DNA of 10,177 bases from Pseudomonadota bacterium (lineage in GTDB: Bacteria > Pseudomonadota > Alphaproteobacteria > Rhizobiales > Beijerinckiaceae), in the NCBI GenBank assembly GCA_023426505.1, contig JAFAAP010000191.1, positions 1 to 10,177 of the forward strand, given 5' to 3'. Under the pieces are notes generated by a model. That model did no database searches and had not been told where the DNA came from. It worked only from the letters and a program-made list of their open reading frames with translations. Of this stretch, positions 1 to 7,008 are shown piece by piece (the stretch's first letter is position 1; every line of letters begins with the position of its first letter). Made by a program: the position numbers and the translations under genes.

Positions 1-193
1 AGATGGCGTTGCCGATCGCGAGGATCGCCAGGCCGGCCGAGACGATGATCGGCATCACCTTCGGGCCGAGATCGTAGGGAGACAGGATCTGGAGCTTGGT
101 CATGTCCCACCAGACCAGGCCGGCGAGGATCAAGAGAATGAGGGCAATGACGAGACCGGCTGCGTCGATGCGCCGATGGGACGATGTGCTCAT
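1..193 (-). CDS. tctB: Tripartite tricarboxylate transporter small membrane subunit TctB (5' part, runs off left edge)
   Basis: This is the start of the small membrane subunit of a tripartite tricarboxylate transporter (TTT). That transporter is a secondary uptake system made of a periplasmic binding protein (TctC), a small TctB and a large TctA permease in the inner membrane. Sixty-four residues are visible. A short basic N-terminus leads into a first membrane segment at about residues 10-29, ending GLVWWDM. A loop with YDLGPKVMP follows, then a second membrane segment from about residue 47. The loop pattern followed by a hydrophobic stretch is typical of TctB. The ATG at 193 has an AGGA about 8 bases upstream. 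It lies directly downstream of tctC on the same strand, and tctA is expected next, outside the window. The family call rests on topology, loop motif and context. The transported substrate cannot be read from the sequence. Confidence 0.85.
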   Translation of the reverse strand, partial: MSTSSHRRIDAAGLVIALILLILAGLVWWDMTKLQILSPYDLGPKVMPIIVSAGLAILAIGNAI

Positions 194-205
194 GGCAATT
201 CCTGG

Positions 206-240
206 AAAAAGAGGCGCCGCGCTGGAAAACGTGGCGCCTC
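206..240 (-). terminator. Hairpin plus T-tract between tctC and tctB (partial terminator)
   Basis: On the minus strand the arm GAGGCGCC (240-233) pairs perfectly with GGCGCCTC (218-211). The stem can extend inward by a further CG pair past one A-C mismatch, around an 8-base loop. It is followed immediately by five T residues (210-206 read on the minus strand). This is a textbook rho-independent layout, 23 bases after the tctC stop and about 12 bases before the tctB start. It probably lets tctC be made in excess over the membrane subunits and may protect the 3' end of the tctC message. That role is inferred from position. Confidence 0.7.
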
Positions 241-262
241 CCGAATCGCTTTAATCGGAGAC

Positions 263-1234
263 TTACGACTTGACCAGACCCACCGAGGTCAGAACCTCCT
301 TCGTGCGGGTCTGCTCTTCGGCCAGGGACTTGGCGAAGGCGTCACCGGACACGTAGGCATCCTCCCAGCCCTTGGCCTTGAGGATCTCCTGCCACTCCTT
401 CGACTTGGCCATCTTGTCCATGGCGTCGGTCAGGGCCTTCTTCTGGTCGGCCGAGATGCTGGGAGGGGCCACGACGGCGCGCCAGTTGGCGATCTCGAGA
501 TCGACGCCCTGCGCCTTGATCGAGGGCTGATCGGCCGTGGCCTTGTCGGCCGGGGTCGTGAGGCCGATCAGGCGCAGCTTGCCGGCCTTGATCTGGCTCT
601 CGAACTCGCCGTAGCCGGAGATGCCGGCCGTGACCTTGCCGCCGAGGATGGCCGCCAGGGCCTCGCCGCCGCCCGAGAACGGGATGTAGTTGATCCTGGT
701 CGGGTCCGCCCCCGCGGCCTTGGCGAAGAGCGCCGCGGCGATGTGGTCGACGCCACCGGCCGAGCCGCCGGCCCAGGTCACCTTGGCAGGATCCGCCTTG
801 ATGGCCGCCGCCAGTTCCTTGGCGTCCTTGATGGGCGAGTTGGCCGGCACCACGATCGCCTCGTACTCCGCCGTCAGGCGCGCGATCGGGGTGGTCTGGT
901 CGAGGGTGATCGGCGACTTGTTGGTGAGGAGCGCGCCCACCATCACGTAGCCCATGACCATGAGCTGGTTGCCGTCGCCCTTGGAGTTGTTCACGAGCTG
1001 GGCGATGCCGATCGAGCCGCCGGCGCCCGGCACGTTGGTGACCTGCACGCTCTTGGCGATGCCGGACTGCGTCAGGGCCTGCTGCATGGAGCGGGCGGTC
1101 TGGTCCCAGCCGCCGCCAGGGGCCGCCGGAGCCATGATCTTGAGCTCCATCTGGGCCGCTGCCGTGCCGACGAAGCCGGCGACGGCCGCCGCGGCGATGG
1201 CGGTGCGCCAAAGCCCTTTGCGGAATTGAGTCAT
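263..1234 (-). CDS. tctC: Tripartite tricarboxylate transporter periplasmic substrate-binding protein (Bug/TctC family)
   Basis: This 323-residue periplasmic protein captures a small carboxylate and delivers it to the TctAB membrane complex. The usual family length is about 320. The N-terminus is a signal peptide: MTQFRKG, then a hydrophobic core rich in Ala, then a likely cleavage after Ala27 (GTAAA-Q). The mature protein opens with the Bug-family beta-strand and glycine loop APAAPGGGWD (about residues 35-44), followed by NVPGAGGSIG. The APAxPGGGWD form resembles TctC sensu stricto more than the many generic Bug proteins. A second-lobe stretch with WAGGSAGGVDH and INYIPFSGGGEAL matches the ligand-contacting part of the family. 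The ATG at 1234 is preceded by GGAGG at 9-10 bases; upstream extensions lack a signal peptide. It is first in the tctC-tctB order. The ligand could be citrate, another tricarboxylate or a dicarboxylate, and cannot be decided here. Confidence 0.93.
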   Translation of the reverse strand: MTQFRKGLWRTAIAAAAVAGFVGTAAAQMELKIMAPAAPGGGWDQTARSMQQALTQSGIAKSVQVTNVPGAGGSIGIAQLVNNSKGDGNQLMVMGYVMVGALLTNKSPITLDQTTPIARLTAEYEAIVVPANSPIKDAKELAAAIKADPAKVTWAGGSAGGVDHIAAALFAKAAGADPTRINYIPFSGGGEALAAILGGKVTAGISGYGEFESQIKAGKLRLIGLTTPADKATADQPSIKAQGVDLEIANWRAVVAPPSISADQKKALTDAMDKMAKSKEWQEILKAKGWEDAYVSGDAFAKSLAEEQTRTKEVLTSVGLVKS

Positions 1235-1298
1235 CTTGTGTTTCCTCCACGGACGCGTGAGACGCTGGTCGCCCAAAAAAGGGGCGCGTCGTGCCGCG

Positions 1299-1327
1299 AA
1301 CGTAAAGGCGGAACTGAAAGGCGGCAA
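1299..1327 (-). promoter_or_regulatory. Possible sigma-70-type promoter for tctC
   Basis: Read on the minus strand, TTGCCG (1327-1322) and TACGTT (1304-1299) are 17 bases apart. That spacing is ideal, but the -10 matches the consensus poorly. The implied transcript would start near 1291 and carry a leader of about 57 bases. The leader contains a small hairpin, CGCCC/GGGCG at 1270-1286 with a T-rich loop on the message strand. The surrounding 139-base spacer (1235-1373) is divergent, so the promoter of the plus-strand unit must also lie here; I cannot point to it. This call is weak. Confidence 0.25.
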
Positions 1328-1373
1328 GCCGTCCGCGAGAGCTTCCGACTTTATCGTTGTTGATCCTTGGCGT

Positions 1374-2651
1374 ATGAGCCTCGCCATGAACACTCTCCCC
1401 CTGGCCTCCAGCGGACGGCCCGTCTCCGACCTGCGCCTCCGGCTGGCCGAAGCCCTGTGGCGGGCCGGGATGACGGCGCTGGCGGTCATGCCCTTCGCCA
1501 TGGCGATCGCGCATCGCTCGACCCCGCTCTTCCTGGCGCTGAGCGCCCTGTTCTGCCTCGGGGCGGTGGCCGCCGAGGGCGGGCTGCGGCAGCTCGTGCG
1601 CGATGCGGCCTCGGCGCTGGCCTCGCCCCTCGGGATCGCCGTGACGGCGTTCCTCGCATGGTCGGTGGTGTCGATCGCCTGGAGCCCCTTCAAGGAACTC
1701 TCCGTCACGGCGCTCGGCGAGCTCTGGATTCCGATCGCCTGCGGATTCGTCCTCGCCCTGGTCCTGCCGGACCGGATGACCCCTGGCGCCTTCCGGCTCC
1801 TGGCCGGCTCGGTCGTGGCGGCCTGCCTGTTGATCCTGGTCGACCTGACCACCGGCCTCGCGGCCCGTCAGGCCCTGGGAATGCGCGCGAACACCTTCAT
1901 CTTCAATCGGCCGACCCTGACGCTTCTCGTCCTGATGCCGCCGCTCCTGACCTGGCTCGCCACCTCGGGGCGCCGCGGCTGGGCCTGGGCCATCGGGGTC
2001 GCCGTGGTCTTCGGCGTCACTCTGGCGCATTCCGACAGCGGCGCGGCCCTGCTGGGCCTTGTCGTCATGGCGCCGGTGTTCGGCCTCGCGTGGCTCCGGC
2101 CGCGGGTCACCGGCTGGCTGGCCGCCGCGGCCTGCGTCCTGGCCATCGCGTCGGCGCCGTTCCTCGGCGTCATTAGCGAGCGCCTGATCTCGCCCGGCAT
2201 GCACGAGCACATGACGGAGCACCACACCCGCGAGCGCGTGGACGTCTGGCGCAGCTTCGGCGCGGCGGTGCGCGTGAAGCCGGTCGTCGGCTCGGGCTTT
2301 GGCGTGAGCCCGCGCCTAGGCACGAGGCAGGCCAAGGTTCGATGGCAGGTCCCGCGGGAACTGCGCCGGATGCTCGCCATCGGCCATCCCCACAGCACGC
2401 CGCTGCAGGTCTGGATCGAGCTCGGAGCGGTCGGCGCCTTCTTGGCCCTGGTCGTGCTGCTTCTCCTCCTGCGCAACCTCGGCCGCCAATCCCATATGAT
2501 CAGGAGCCTCTCGCTCGCGCTCTTCGCCGGCGCCGCATCGGTCGCGCTGGTCGGCCACGGCGCCTGGCAGGGCTGGTGGGCGGCGGCGCTCGGCGCGGCG
2601 GTCGTGTGGATGCTTGCCCTAAAGAAAACCCGGTTGGAGACAGAACCATGA
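1374..2651 (+). CDS. O-antigen ligase family polytopic membrane protein (Wzy_C domain)
   Basis: This 425-residue inner-membrane protein has roughly ten or more hydrophobic segments. Clear ones are near residues 33-47, 50-66, 85-103, 117-131 and 140-157, with more through 260, then 345-370 and 385-415. Between the last groups lies a large periplasmic-type loop carrying RVDVWRSFGAAVRVKPVVGSGFG, quoted here only as RVDVWRSF and VVGSGFG, followed by GHPHSTPLQVWIELGAVG with His338 and His340. The R-W pattern, the GxGFG and the H-x-H-S/N-x-x-L-Q-x-x-x-E-L-G block are hallmarks of the O-antigen ligase/polymerase family (WaaL, Wzy and relatives). These enzymes transfer or polymerise undecaprenyl-linked glycans at the periplasmic face. 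I cannot tell whether this member is a ligase, a polymerase or an exopolysaccharide enzyme, because no other polysaccharide genes are in view. The start could be the ATG at 1374 or at 1386; neither has a strong Shine-Dalgarno. Its stop overlaps the start of gor by four bases. Confidence 0.85.
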   Translation: MSLAMNTLPLASSGRPVSDLRLRLAEALWRAGMTALAVMPFAMAIAHRSTPLFLALSALFCLGAVAAEGGLRQLVRDAASALASPLGIAVTAFLAWSVVSIAWSPFKELSVTALGELWIPIACGFVLALVLPDRMTPGAFRLLAGSVVAACLLILVDLTTGLAARQALGMRANTFIFNRPTLTLLVLMPPLLTWLATSGRRGWAWAIGVAVVFGVTLAHSDSGAALLGLVVMAPVFGLAWLRPRVTGWLAAAACVLAIASAPFLGVISERLISPGMHEHMTEHHTRERVDVWRSFGAAVRVKPVVGSGFGVSPRLGTRQAKVRWQVPRELRRMLAIGHPHSTPLQVWIELGAVGAFLALVVLLLLLRNLGRQSHMIRSLSLALFAGAASVALVGHGAWQGWWAAALGAAVVWMLALKKTRLETEP

Positions 2652-4033
2652 GTGAGTTCGATGTGGACCTCTTCGTCATCGGCGCCGGGTCCGGCGGCGT
2701 GCGCGCCGCGCGCATCGCCGCGAGCTACGGCGCCAAGGTCATGGTGGCGGAGGAGTACCGGGTCGGCGGCACCTGCGTGATCCGCGGCTGCGTGCCGAAG
2801 AAACTCATGGTCTATGCCAGCCGCTTCCCGCAGGAATTCGAGGAGGCCGCCGGCTTCGGTTGGTCTCTCGGCGAGGCGCGCTTCGACTGGGCGACCCTGA
2901 TCCGCAACAAGGACAAGGAGATCGACCGGCTCGAGGGCATCTACCGCACCAACCTGGAGCGCTCGGGCGTCGAGGTGGTCAACAGCCGCGCCGTGATCGA
3001 GGACCCGCACACCGTCCATGTCCTCCAGACCGGCCAGCGCGTCCGCGCCCGCACCATCCTGGTGGCGGTCGGCGCCCATCCGACCCTGGAGCCCGTGGTG
3101 CCGGGAGGCGAGCTCGGCATCACGTCGAACGAGGTCTTCCACCTGAAGGAGCAGCCCCGGCGCATCCTGATCGTCGGCGGCGGCTACATCGCGGTGGAGT
3201 TCGCGGGCGTCTTCGCCGGGCTCGGAAGCGAGGTCACCCTGCTGCACCGGGGCGACAAGCTCTTGCGCGGCTTCGACGAGGACGTGCGCGATGCGCTCGG
3301 CGCGGCCTATGCCCAGCGCGGCATCAACCTGGCGCTCGGCCGGACCGCGTCGCGCTTCGACCGGACGCCGGACGGCATCGCCGCCACCCTGTCGGACGGC
3401 TCCGTGATCACGATCGACCAGGTGCTCGTCGCCACCGGCCGGCGCCCGAACACCAAGGGTCTCGGGTTGGAGAAGGTCGGGATCGAGGTGGACGAGGTCG
3501 GGGCGATCCCGGTCGACGCCTATTCCCAGACCCTGATCCCGTCGATCTACGCGGTCGGCGACGTGACCAACCGGGCGAACCTGACCCCCATCGCCATCCG
3601 CGAGGGCCACGCCTTCGCCGACACGGTCTTCGGCCACAAGCCCACGATCGTGGACCACGACCTGATCCCGACGGCGGTGTTCTCCAGCCCCGAGATCGGC
3701 GTCATCGGCTGCAGCGAGGCCGCCGCCTGGGCCCGCTACGGCGACATCGACGTCTACCGGACGGCCTTCCGGCCCATGAAGGCGACGCTGTCGGGCGCGC
3801 ACGACCGCATGCTCATGAAACTCATCGTCGACAAGGCCAGCGACAAGGTCGTGGGCGTCCACATCGTCGGCCACGACGCGGGCGAGATGATCCAGCTCGC
3901 CGGCGTCGCCGTCACCATGGGCGCCACCAAGGCCGATTTCGACCGCACGGTGGCGGTCCACCCGACCGCCGCCGAGGAGCTCGTGACCATGCGCACGCCC
4001 GCGGTGGTCAAGAAGCCGGTGGCGGTGGGGTAA
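2648..4033 (+). CDS. gor: Glutathione-disulfide reductase
   Basis: This is a 461-residue cytoplasmic FAD- and NADPH-dependent flavoenzyme that reduces oxidised glutathione to two glutathione molecules; the family is usually 450-465 residues. In order it shows an FAD-binding GAGSGG at residues 12-17, a redox-active disulfide in GGTCVIRGCVPKK (Cys43 and Cys48), and an NADPH Rossmann motif GGGYIAVEFAG (177-187). Arg201 and Arg207 lie where glutathione reductases bind the 2'-phosphate of NADPH, which argues for Gor over lipoamide or mercuric reductase. The second FAD motif YAVGDVTN and the C-terminal catalytic pair His438 and Glu443 in HPTAAEE follow. The ATG at 2648 has GGAG upstream. It overlaps the stop of the preceding membrane-protein gene as ATGA, suggesting co-transcription and translational coupling. 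Glutathione reductase is expected in alphaproteobacteria, which make abundant glutathione. Confidence 0.96.
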   Translation: MSEFDVDLFVIGAGSGGVRAARIAASYGAKVMVAEEYRVGGTCVIRGCVPKKLMVYASRFPQEFEEAAGFGWSLGEARFDWATLIRNKDKEIDRLEGIYRTNLERSGVEVVNSRAVIEDPHTVHVLQTGQRVRARTILVAVGAHPTLEPVVPGGELGITSNEVFHLKEQPRRILIVGGGYIAVEFAGVFAGLGSEVTLLHRGDKLLRGFDEDVRDALGAAYAQRGINLALGRTASRFDRTPDGIAATLSDGSVITIDQVLVATGRRPNTKGLGLEKVGIEVDEVGAIPVDAYSQTLIPSIYAVGDVTNRANLTPIAIREGHAFADTVFGHKPTIVDHDLIPTAVFSSPEIGVIGCSEAAAWARYGDIDVYRTAFRPMKATLSGAHDRMLMKLIVDKASDKVVGVHIVGHDAGEMIQLAGVAVTMGATKADFDRTVAVHPTAAEELVTMRTPAVVKKPVAVG

Positions 4034-4040
4034 GGGCACC

Positions 4041-4155
4041 CGTCGTTCCCGCACCCGGTATCATCCCAGGGGGCTCGGAGAGCCGGGAAGGGGAGCCATG
4101 ACGCTCGGCTGGAAGCTGGATCCTCTTCCCGGTCCTTTGGACCGCCGGGGATGAC
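4041..4155 (+). repeat. Long imperfect palindrome, probably a dispersed extragenic repeat
   Basis: The 11-base end CGTCGTTCCCG (4041-4051) is nearly the reverse complement of CGGGGATGACG (4145-4155), agreeing at nine of eleven positions. Inside lie further GC-rich self-complementary pieces, such as CGGTCC-TTT-GGACCG around 4130-4144 and CTCGGAGAGCCGGGA near 4074-4087. Such CGTCATCCCGG...CCGGGGATGACG palindromes are a familiar class of repeated spacer sequence in Hyphomicrobiales genomes. Folded as RNA, it could also end transcription of the gor unit, though no T-tract follows. I have only one copy in view, so the repeat call is inference. Confidence 0.5.
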
Positions 4156-4303
4156 GCCGGATCCGTTCAGGCGCACGAGCAGCCTGCGCCAACGCGTCCA
4201 CGCTCCGCACTCGCCTTTTTGATTATGTCGTGTATAGGTGCCTTTTCGTGCCGCTTGTTGCGGTGCACGATGAGGATTTCAAACCGACACGGGGGTAAGT
4301 GTC
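4156..4303 (+). promoter_or_regulatory. Presumed promoter and leader region of the DAHP synthase gene
   Basis: This spacer contains the most AT-rich short stretch of the area, around 4214-4250, with TTGATT and TATAGG. The two hexamers are only 8 bases apart, so they cannot form one ordinary promoter together. A small hairpin CCGC-N5-GCGG lies at 4251-4263. A purine-rich GGGGG at 4291-4295, 8 bases before the ATG at 4304, serves as ribosome binding site. I see no leader peptide rich in Phe, Tyr or Trp and no recognisable riboswitch. Confidence 0.3.
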
Positions 4304-5689
4304 ATGAGCGAGCGGTGGACGCCGTCGAGCTGGAGAAACAAGCCGATCCAGCAGGTCCCGGCCTATCCGGACCTTGAGGCGCTGAAGGACGTCGAGCGGC
4401 AGCTCGCCGGCTTTCCTCCGCTCGTTTTTGCGGGCGAGGCCCGCAAGCTGAAGCGCGCGCTGGCCAAGGTGGCGGCGGGCGAGGCCTTCCTGCTCCAGGG
4501 CGGCGACTGCGCCGAGAGCTGCGCTGAGCATTCGGCCGACAACATCCGCGACTTCTTCCGCCTCTTCCTGCAGATGGCGGTGGTGATGACCTATGCAGGC
4601 GGCTCGCCCGTGGTGAAGATCGGCCGCTCCGCCGGCCAGTTCGCCAAGCCGCGCTCGTCGGACACCGAGACGGTAGACGGGGTGTCGCTGCCGAGCTACC
4701 GCGGCGACATCATCAACGACATCGGGTTCACGCCGGAATCGCGCATCCCGGATCCGCGCCGCCAGACCGAGGCCTACCGCCAGTCGGCCGCGACCCTGAA
4801 CCTCCTGCGCGCCTTCGCGACCGGCGGCTACGCCAACCTCGAGAACGCCCATCGCTGGATGCTCGGCTTCGTGAAGGATTCGCCGCAGTCCAGCCGCTAC
4901 AGCGAGCTCGCCGAACGCATCACCGAGAGCATCGCGTTCATGCGGGCGATCGGCATCGATCCCGAGACGCATCCCGAGATGCGCCAGACGGATTTCTACA
5001 CCAGCCACGAGGCGCTGCTGCTGGGCTTCGAGGAGGCCATGACCCGCGTCGATTCCACGACCGGCGACTGGTACGCCACCTCCGGCCACATGCTCTGGAT
5101 CGGCGACCGTACGCGCCAGCCGGATCATGCGCACGTAGAGTACATGCGCGGCATCAAGAACCCGATCGGCATGAAATGCGGTCCGTCGCTCACGGCGGAC
5201 GGGCTGCTCCGGCTCATCGATGCGCTCAATCCCGACAATGAGGCCGGCCGCCTCACGCTCATCTGCCGCTTCGGCGCCGACAAGGTGGGCGATCACCTGC
5301 CGGCCCTGGTCCGGGCCGTGAAGGCGGAAGGGCGCACGGTGGTGTGGTCCTGCGACCCCATGCACGGCAACACCGTGAAGGCGGGCTCCGGCTACAAGAC
5401 CCGGCCTTTCGAACGCATCATGGGCGAGGTGCGGGACTTCTTCGCCGTCCATCAGGCGGAAGGAACGCACGCGGGCGGCATCCACTTGGAGATGACCGGC
5501 AAGAACGTGACGGAATGCACCGGCGGCGCCCGTGCGCTCACCGATGCGGACCTCTCGGACCGCTACCACACCTATTGCGACCCGCGCCTCAACGCCGAGC
5601 AGGCGCTCGAGATCGCGTTCCTGACCTCCGAGTTGATCAAGCGGGAAAGCAATTCCCGCCAGCGGCCCGCGCCGCTCGCGGCCGAGTAA
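4304..5689 (+). CDS. aroG: 3-deoxy-7-phosphoheptulonate (DAHP) synthase, class II
   Basis: This enzyme condenses phosphoenolpyruvate and erythrose 4-phosphate to DAHP, the first step of the shikimate pathway to aromatic amino acids, in the cytoplasm. The 461-residue protein belongs to the class II (plant-like) family, which is unrelated in sequence to the short E. coli AroFGH type. It starts with the class II signature WTPSSWRNKPIQQVPAYPD. The four metal ligands of the family are all in place: Cys69 in GGDCAESC, His354 in CDPMHGNT, Glu396 in GIHLEMTG and Asp426 in YCDPRLN. Substrate-binding blocks GQFAKPRSS and RGDIIND are also intact. The ATG at 4304 has GGGGG 8 bases upstream. A strong terminator follows, so this looks like a single-gene unit. 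The symbol aroG is used for class II enzymes in some bacteria (for example Mycobacterium); others call it aroF or aroH. Confidence 0.96.
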   Translation: MSERWTPSSWRNKPIQQVPAYPDLEALKDVERQLAGFPPLVFAGEARKLKRALAKVAAGEAFLLQGGDCAESCAEHSADNIRDFFRLFLQMAVVMTYAGGSPVVKIGRSAGQFAKPRSSDTETVDGVSLPSYRGDIINDIGFTPESRIPDPRRQTEAYRQSAATLNLLRAFATGGYANLENAHRWMLGFVKDSPQSSRYSELAERITESIAFMRAIGIDPETHPEMRQTDFYTSHEALLLGFEEAMTRVDSTTGDWYATSGHMLWIGDRTRQPDHAHVEYMRGIKNPIGMKCGPSLTADGLLRLIDALNPDNEAGRLTLICRFGADKVGDHLPALVRAVKAEGRTVVWSCDPMHGNTVKAGSGYKTRPFERIMGEVRDFFAVHQAEGTHAGGIHLEMTGKNVTECTGGARALTDADLSDRYHTYCDPRLNAEQALEIAFLTSELIKRESNSRQRPAPLAAE

Positions 5690-5711
5690 AGGCTTCGCAC
5701 GATAAACTTCC

Positions 5712-5744
5712 GAGGGGCGCTTCAGGGCGCCCCTTCGCATTTTC
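5712..5744 (+). terminator. Rho-independent terminator after DAHP synthase
   Basis: AGGGGCGC (5713-5720) pairs perfectly with GCGCCCCT (5727-5734) around a six-base loop TTCAGG. A further G-T closing pair is possible at 5712/5735. The stem is followed by TTCGCATTTT, a T-rich though interrupted tail. It begins 22 bases after the stop codon. Confidence 0.75.
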
Positions 5745-5745
5745 G

Positions 5746-5771
5746 GGAACGGCGAAGCCTCCCTGCCGGTT
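5746..5771 (+). promoter_or_regulatory. Near-match to an EcfG-type stress promoter upstream of the 63-residue gene
   Basis: GGAAC (5746-5750) is followed 17 bases later by GGTT (5768-5771). The EcfG consensus is GGAAC-N16/17-CGTT, so one -10 base differs. A transcript would start near 5779, only about a dozen bases before the ATG at 5791, leaving little room for a ribosome site. In a GC-rich genome this could be chance. Confidence 0.25.
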
Positions 5772-5790
5772 GAAGTGACGGCGTCCAACG

Positions 5791-5982
5791 ATGCGAGTGT
5801 CGGCCGTGGCGAAGAAGCTTCCCTATCCGGTTCCCAAGAGCACCCTTGGCAAGGATTTTGCCGTCTTTCGGGAGCCCGGCTTCCTCGTCACATTGGGCAT
5901 CTACGTCCTGATCGTGGCCGCCGCCGTCGGCATCACGATGTGGGCGAGTTCCACGCACGGCATTCCGCCCTTCCGGTTCTAA
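5791..5982 (+). CDS. Small single-pass membrane protein of unknown function (63 residues)
   Basis: I do not recognise this protein. It has a basic N-terminal half with several Lys and Pro residues (KKLPYPVPKS). A single hydrophobic segment spans about residues 31-50 (VTLGIYVLIVAAAVGITM), and a short tail ends GIPPFRF. This suggests a small inner-membrane protein with the N-terminus in the cytoplasm. Third codon positions are strongly G/C, as in neighbouring genes, which supports real coding. Two starts are possible: ATG at 5791 and GTG at 5806. Neither has a good Shine-Dalgarno, so the start is uncertain. It sits between the DAHP synthase terminator and the EamA transporter gene, 117 bases from the latter's preferred start, and may be co-transcribed with it. 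Confidence 0.6.
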   Translation: MRVSAVAKKLPYPVPKSTLGKDFAVFREPGFLVTLGIYVLIVAAAVGITMWASSTHGIPPFRF

Positions 5983-6099
5983 CCCTGTGCCGCGACTTCC
6001 GGAACGGGATTATCCAACGGCTTGTCGGGCCTCCTCCTGTTCATGCCGTGCCGGTGCTGCCACGATGCAGCGTGTCCGGAACCGATCAGAGGCCATCGT

Positions 6100-7002
6100 G
6101 TGATTCATCTGGCAGCCTTCGCCCTGATGGCGCTCATCTGGGGCGTGACCTGGCTCCCCATGAAGCTGGCCTCCGAGGTCGTGCCGCCGATCTTCCTCGC
6201 GGCGACCCGGTTCCTTCTTGCGGCGTCGTGCTTCCTGCCGATCCTGCTCGCCCGCGGGCTGCCACTGCGCTCCGGGATGTTCGGCCGAATCGTGGTCGCC
6301 TCGCTGCTGATCACGACCGGCTGCTACAGCTTCTTGTTCTGGGGCGTCGCGGTGGCGCCGAGCGGCTTGTCCGCGACCGTCAATCTGGCCCTGATGCCGA
6401 TCTTCCTGGTGGTGATCGGGGCGCTCTACGGCCAGGAGCGGATCACCGCGCGCCGGGTCGGGGCGATCGCGCTCGGCGTCGCGGGCCTCGTGCTGCTGTT
6501 CTCCGGCCGAAACGGCTCGGTCCAGGGCGGCGCGATGGCCGCGCTCGGCCTCGGGGCGGTCGCGGTCGGGACGGTGTCCTACGCATGGGGCTCTGTGATC
6601 AGCCGGCCCCTGACCAAGGCCATGCCGCCGATGGTGCTCGCCTTCTGGCAGAGCCTGATCGGCGGCCTCGGGCTCGTCCCTGTGTCGCTTGCGCTCGAAG
6701 GCTACGACCCGGCCCGCTTCGCGGCGCTCGCTGACGGGCGGGCGATTCTCGGCCTGAGCGTCCTCGTCATCGGGGGATCGCTCTTCGCATTCTCGATCTT
6801 CCTGTGGCTGGTGCGGGATTGGGGCGCCTTCCGGGCCGGGCTCTATTCCTTCGTCAGCCCAGTCATCGCGGTCGTGATCGGGGTGGTCTACGCGCAAGAA
6901 CCCTTCGGATGGGCCGAAACGGTCGGAATGGGAATCATGCTGGCCGCCACGGCCCTGACGCTGGCGGAGCCGAAGGGCGCGGCCGACAGCCAGCGCCTAT
7001 AA
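6100..7002 (+). CDS. EamA-family (drug/metabolite transporter superfamily) permease
   Basis: This is an inner-membrane transporter of the DMT superfamily, RhaT/EamA branch, with about ten membrane segments in two related halves. The first half opens with ALMALIWGVTWLPMKL, the typical EamA start. It ends with ITARRVGAIALGVAGLVLL. The second half carries YAWGSVISRPLTKAMPP, then LVRDWGAFRAGLYSFVSPVIAVVIG and a final EPFGWAETVGMGIMLAATAL. These are the repeating family landmarks, including the late conserved glutamate and the preceding S-P. Members export amino acids, nucleosides or other metabolites; the substrate here is unknown. I chose the GTG at 6100 because AGAGG lies 7 bases upstream and the first membrane segment starts right after it, giving 300 residues as is usual. 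A TTG at 6022 or ATG at 6043 would add a Cys-rich leader (CRCCHDAAC) with no ribosome site, which looks like noncoding sequence read through. Confidence 0.9.
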   Translation: MIHLAAFALMALIWGVTWLPMKLASEVVPPIFLAATRFLLAASCFLPILLARGLPLRSGMFGRIVVASLLITTGCYSFLFWGVAVAPSGLSATVNLALMPIFLVVIGALYGQERITARRVGAIALGVAGLVLLFSGRNGSVQGGAMAALGLGAVAVGTVSYAWGSVISRPLTKAMPPMVLAFWQSLIGGLGLVPVSLALEGYDPARFAALADGRAILGLSVLVIGGSLFAFSIFLWLVRDWGAFRAGLYSFVSPVIAVVIGVVYAQEPFGWAETVGMGIMLAATALTLAEPKGAADSQRL

Positions 7003-7008
7003 ACGACG

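Noticed and set aside
1310..1335. GGAAC at 1310-1314 considered as an EcfG -35 for the O-antigen-ligase gene
   Set aside because: No CGTT or close variant occurs 16-18 bases downstream.
263..4054. Several long open frames antisense or out of frame with tctC, the O-antigen-ligase gene and gor (for example 342-2225 minus and 1868-4054 minus)
   Set aside because: Their products are Arg/Gly/His/Asp-rich with no family motifs. They are what high-GC genes give in the other frames.
4152..4223. A 23-codon frame from the ATG at 4152 in the DAHP synthase leader, considered as a leader peptide
   Set aside because: It contains only scattered Phe and no Trp or Tyr codons, lies inside the palindromic repeat, and is not followed by alternative hairpins plus a T-tract.
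4224..4366. Short Cys-rich frame starting ATG-TCG-TGT upstream of and overlapping the DAHP synthase start
   Set aside because: No Shine-Dalgarno, it runs out of frame into the DAHP synthase gene, and it has no run of aromatic codons that would suggest an attenuator peptide.
4223..5788. A 521-codon minus-strand frame opposite the DAHP synthase gene
   Set aside because: It mirrors a gene with all catalytic residues intact, and its product is a low-complexity Arg/Ala/Gly sequence typical of a shadow frame.
6000..6100. GGAAC motifs at about 6001 and 6077 considered as EcfG promoters for the EamA gene
   Set aside because: Neither is followed by CGTT at the required spacing.
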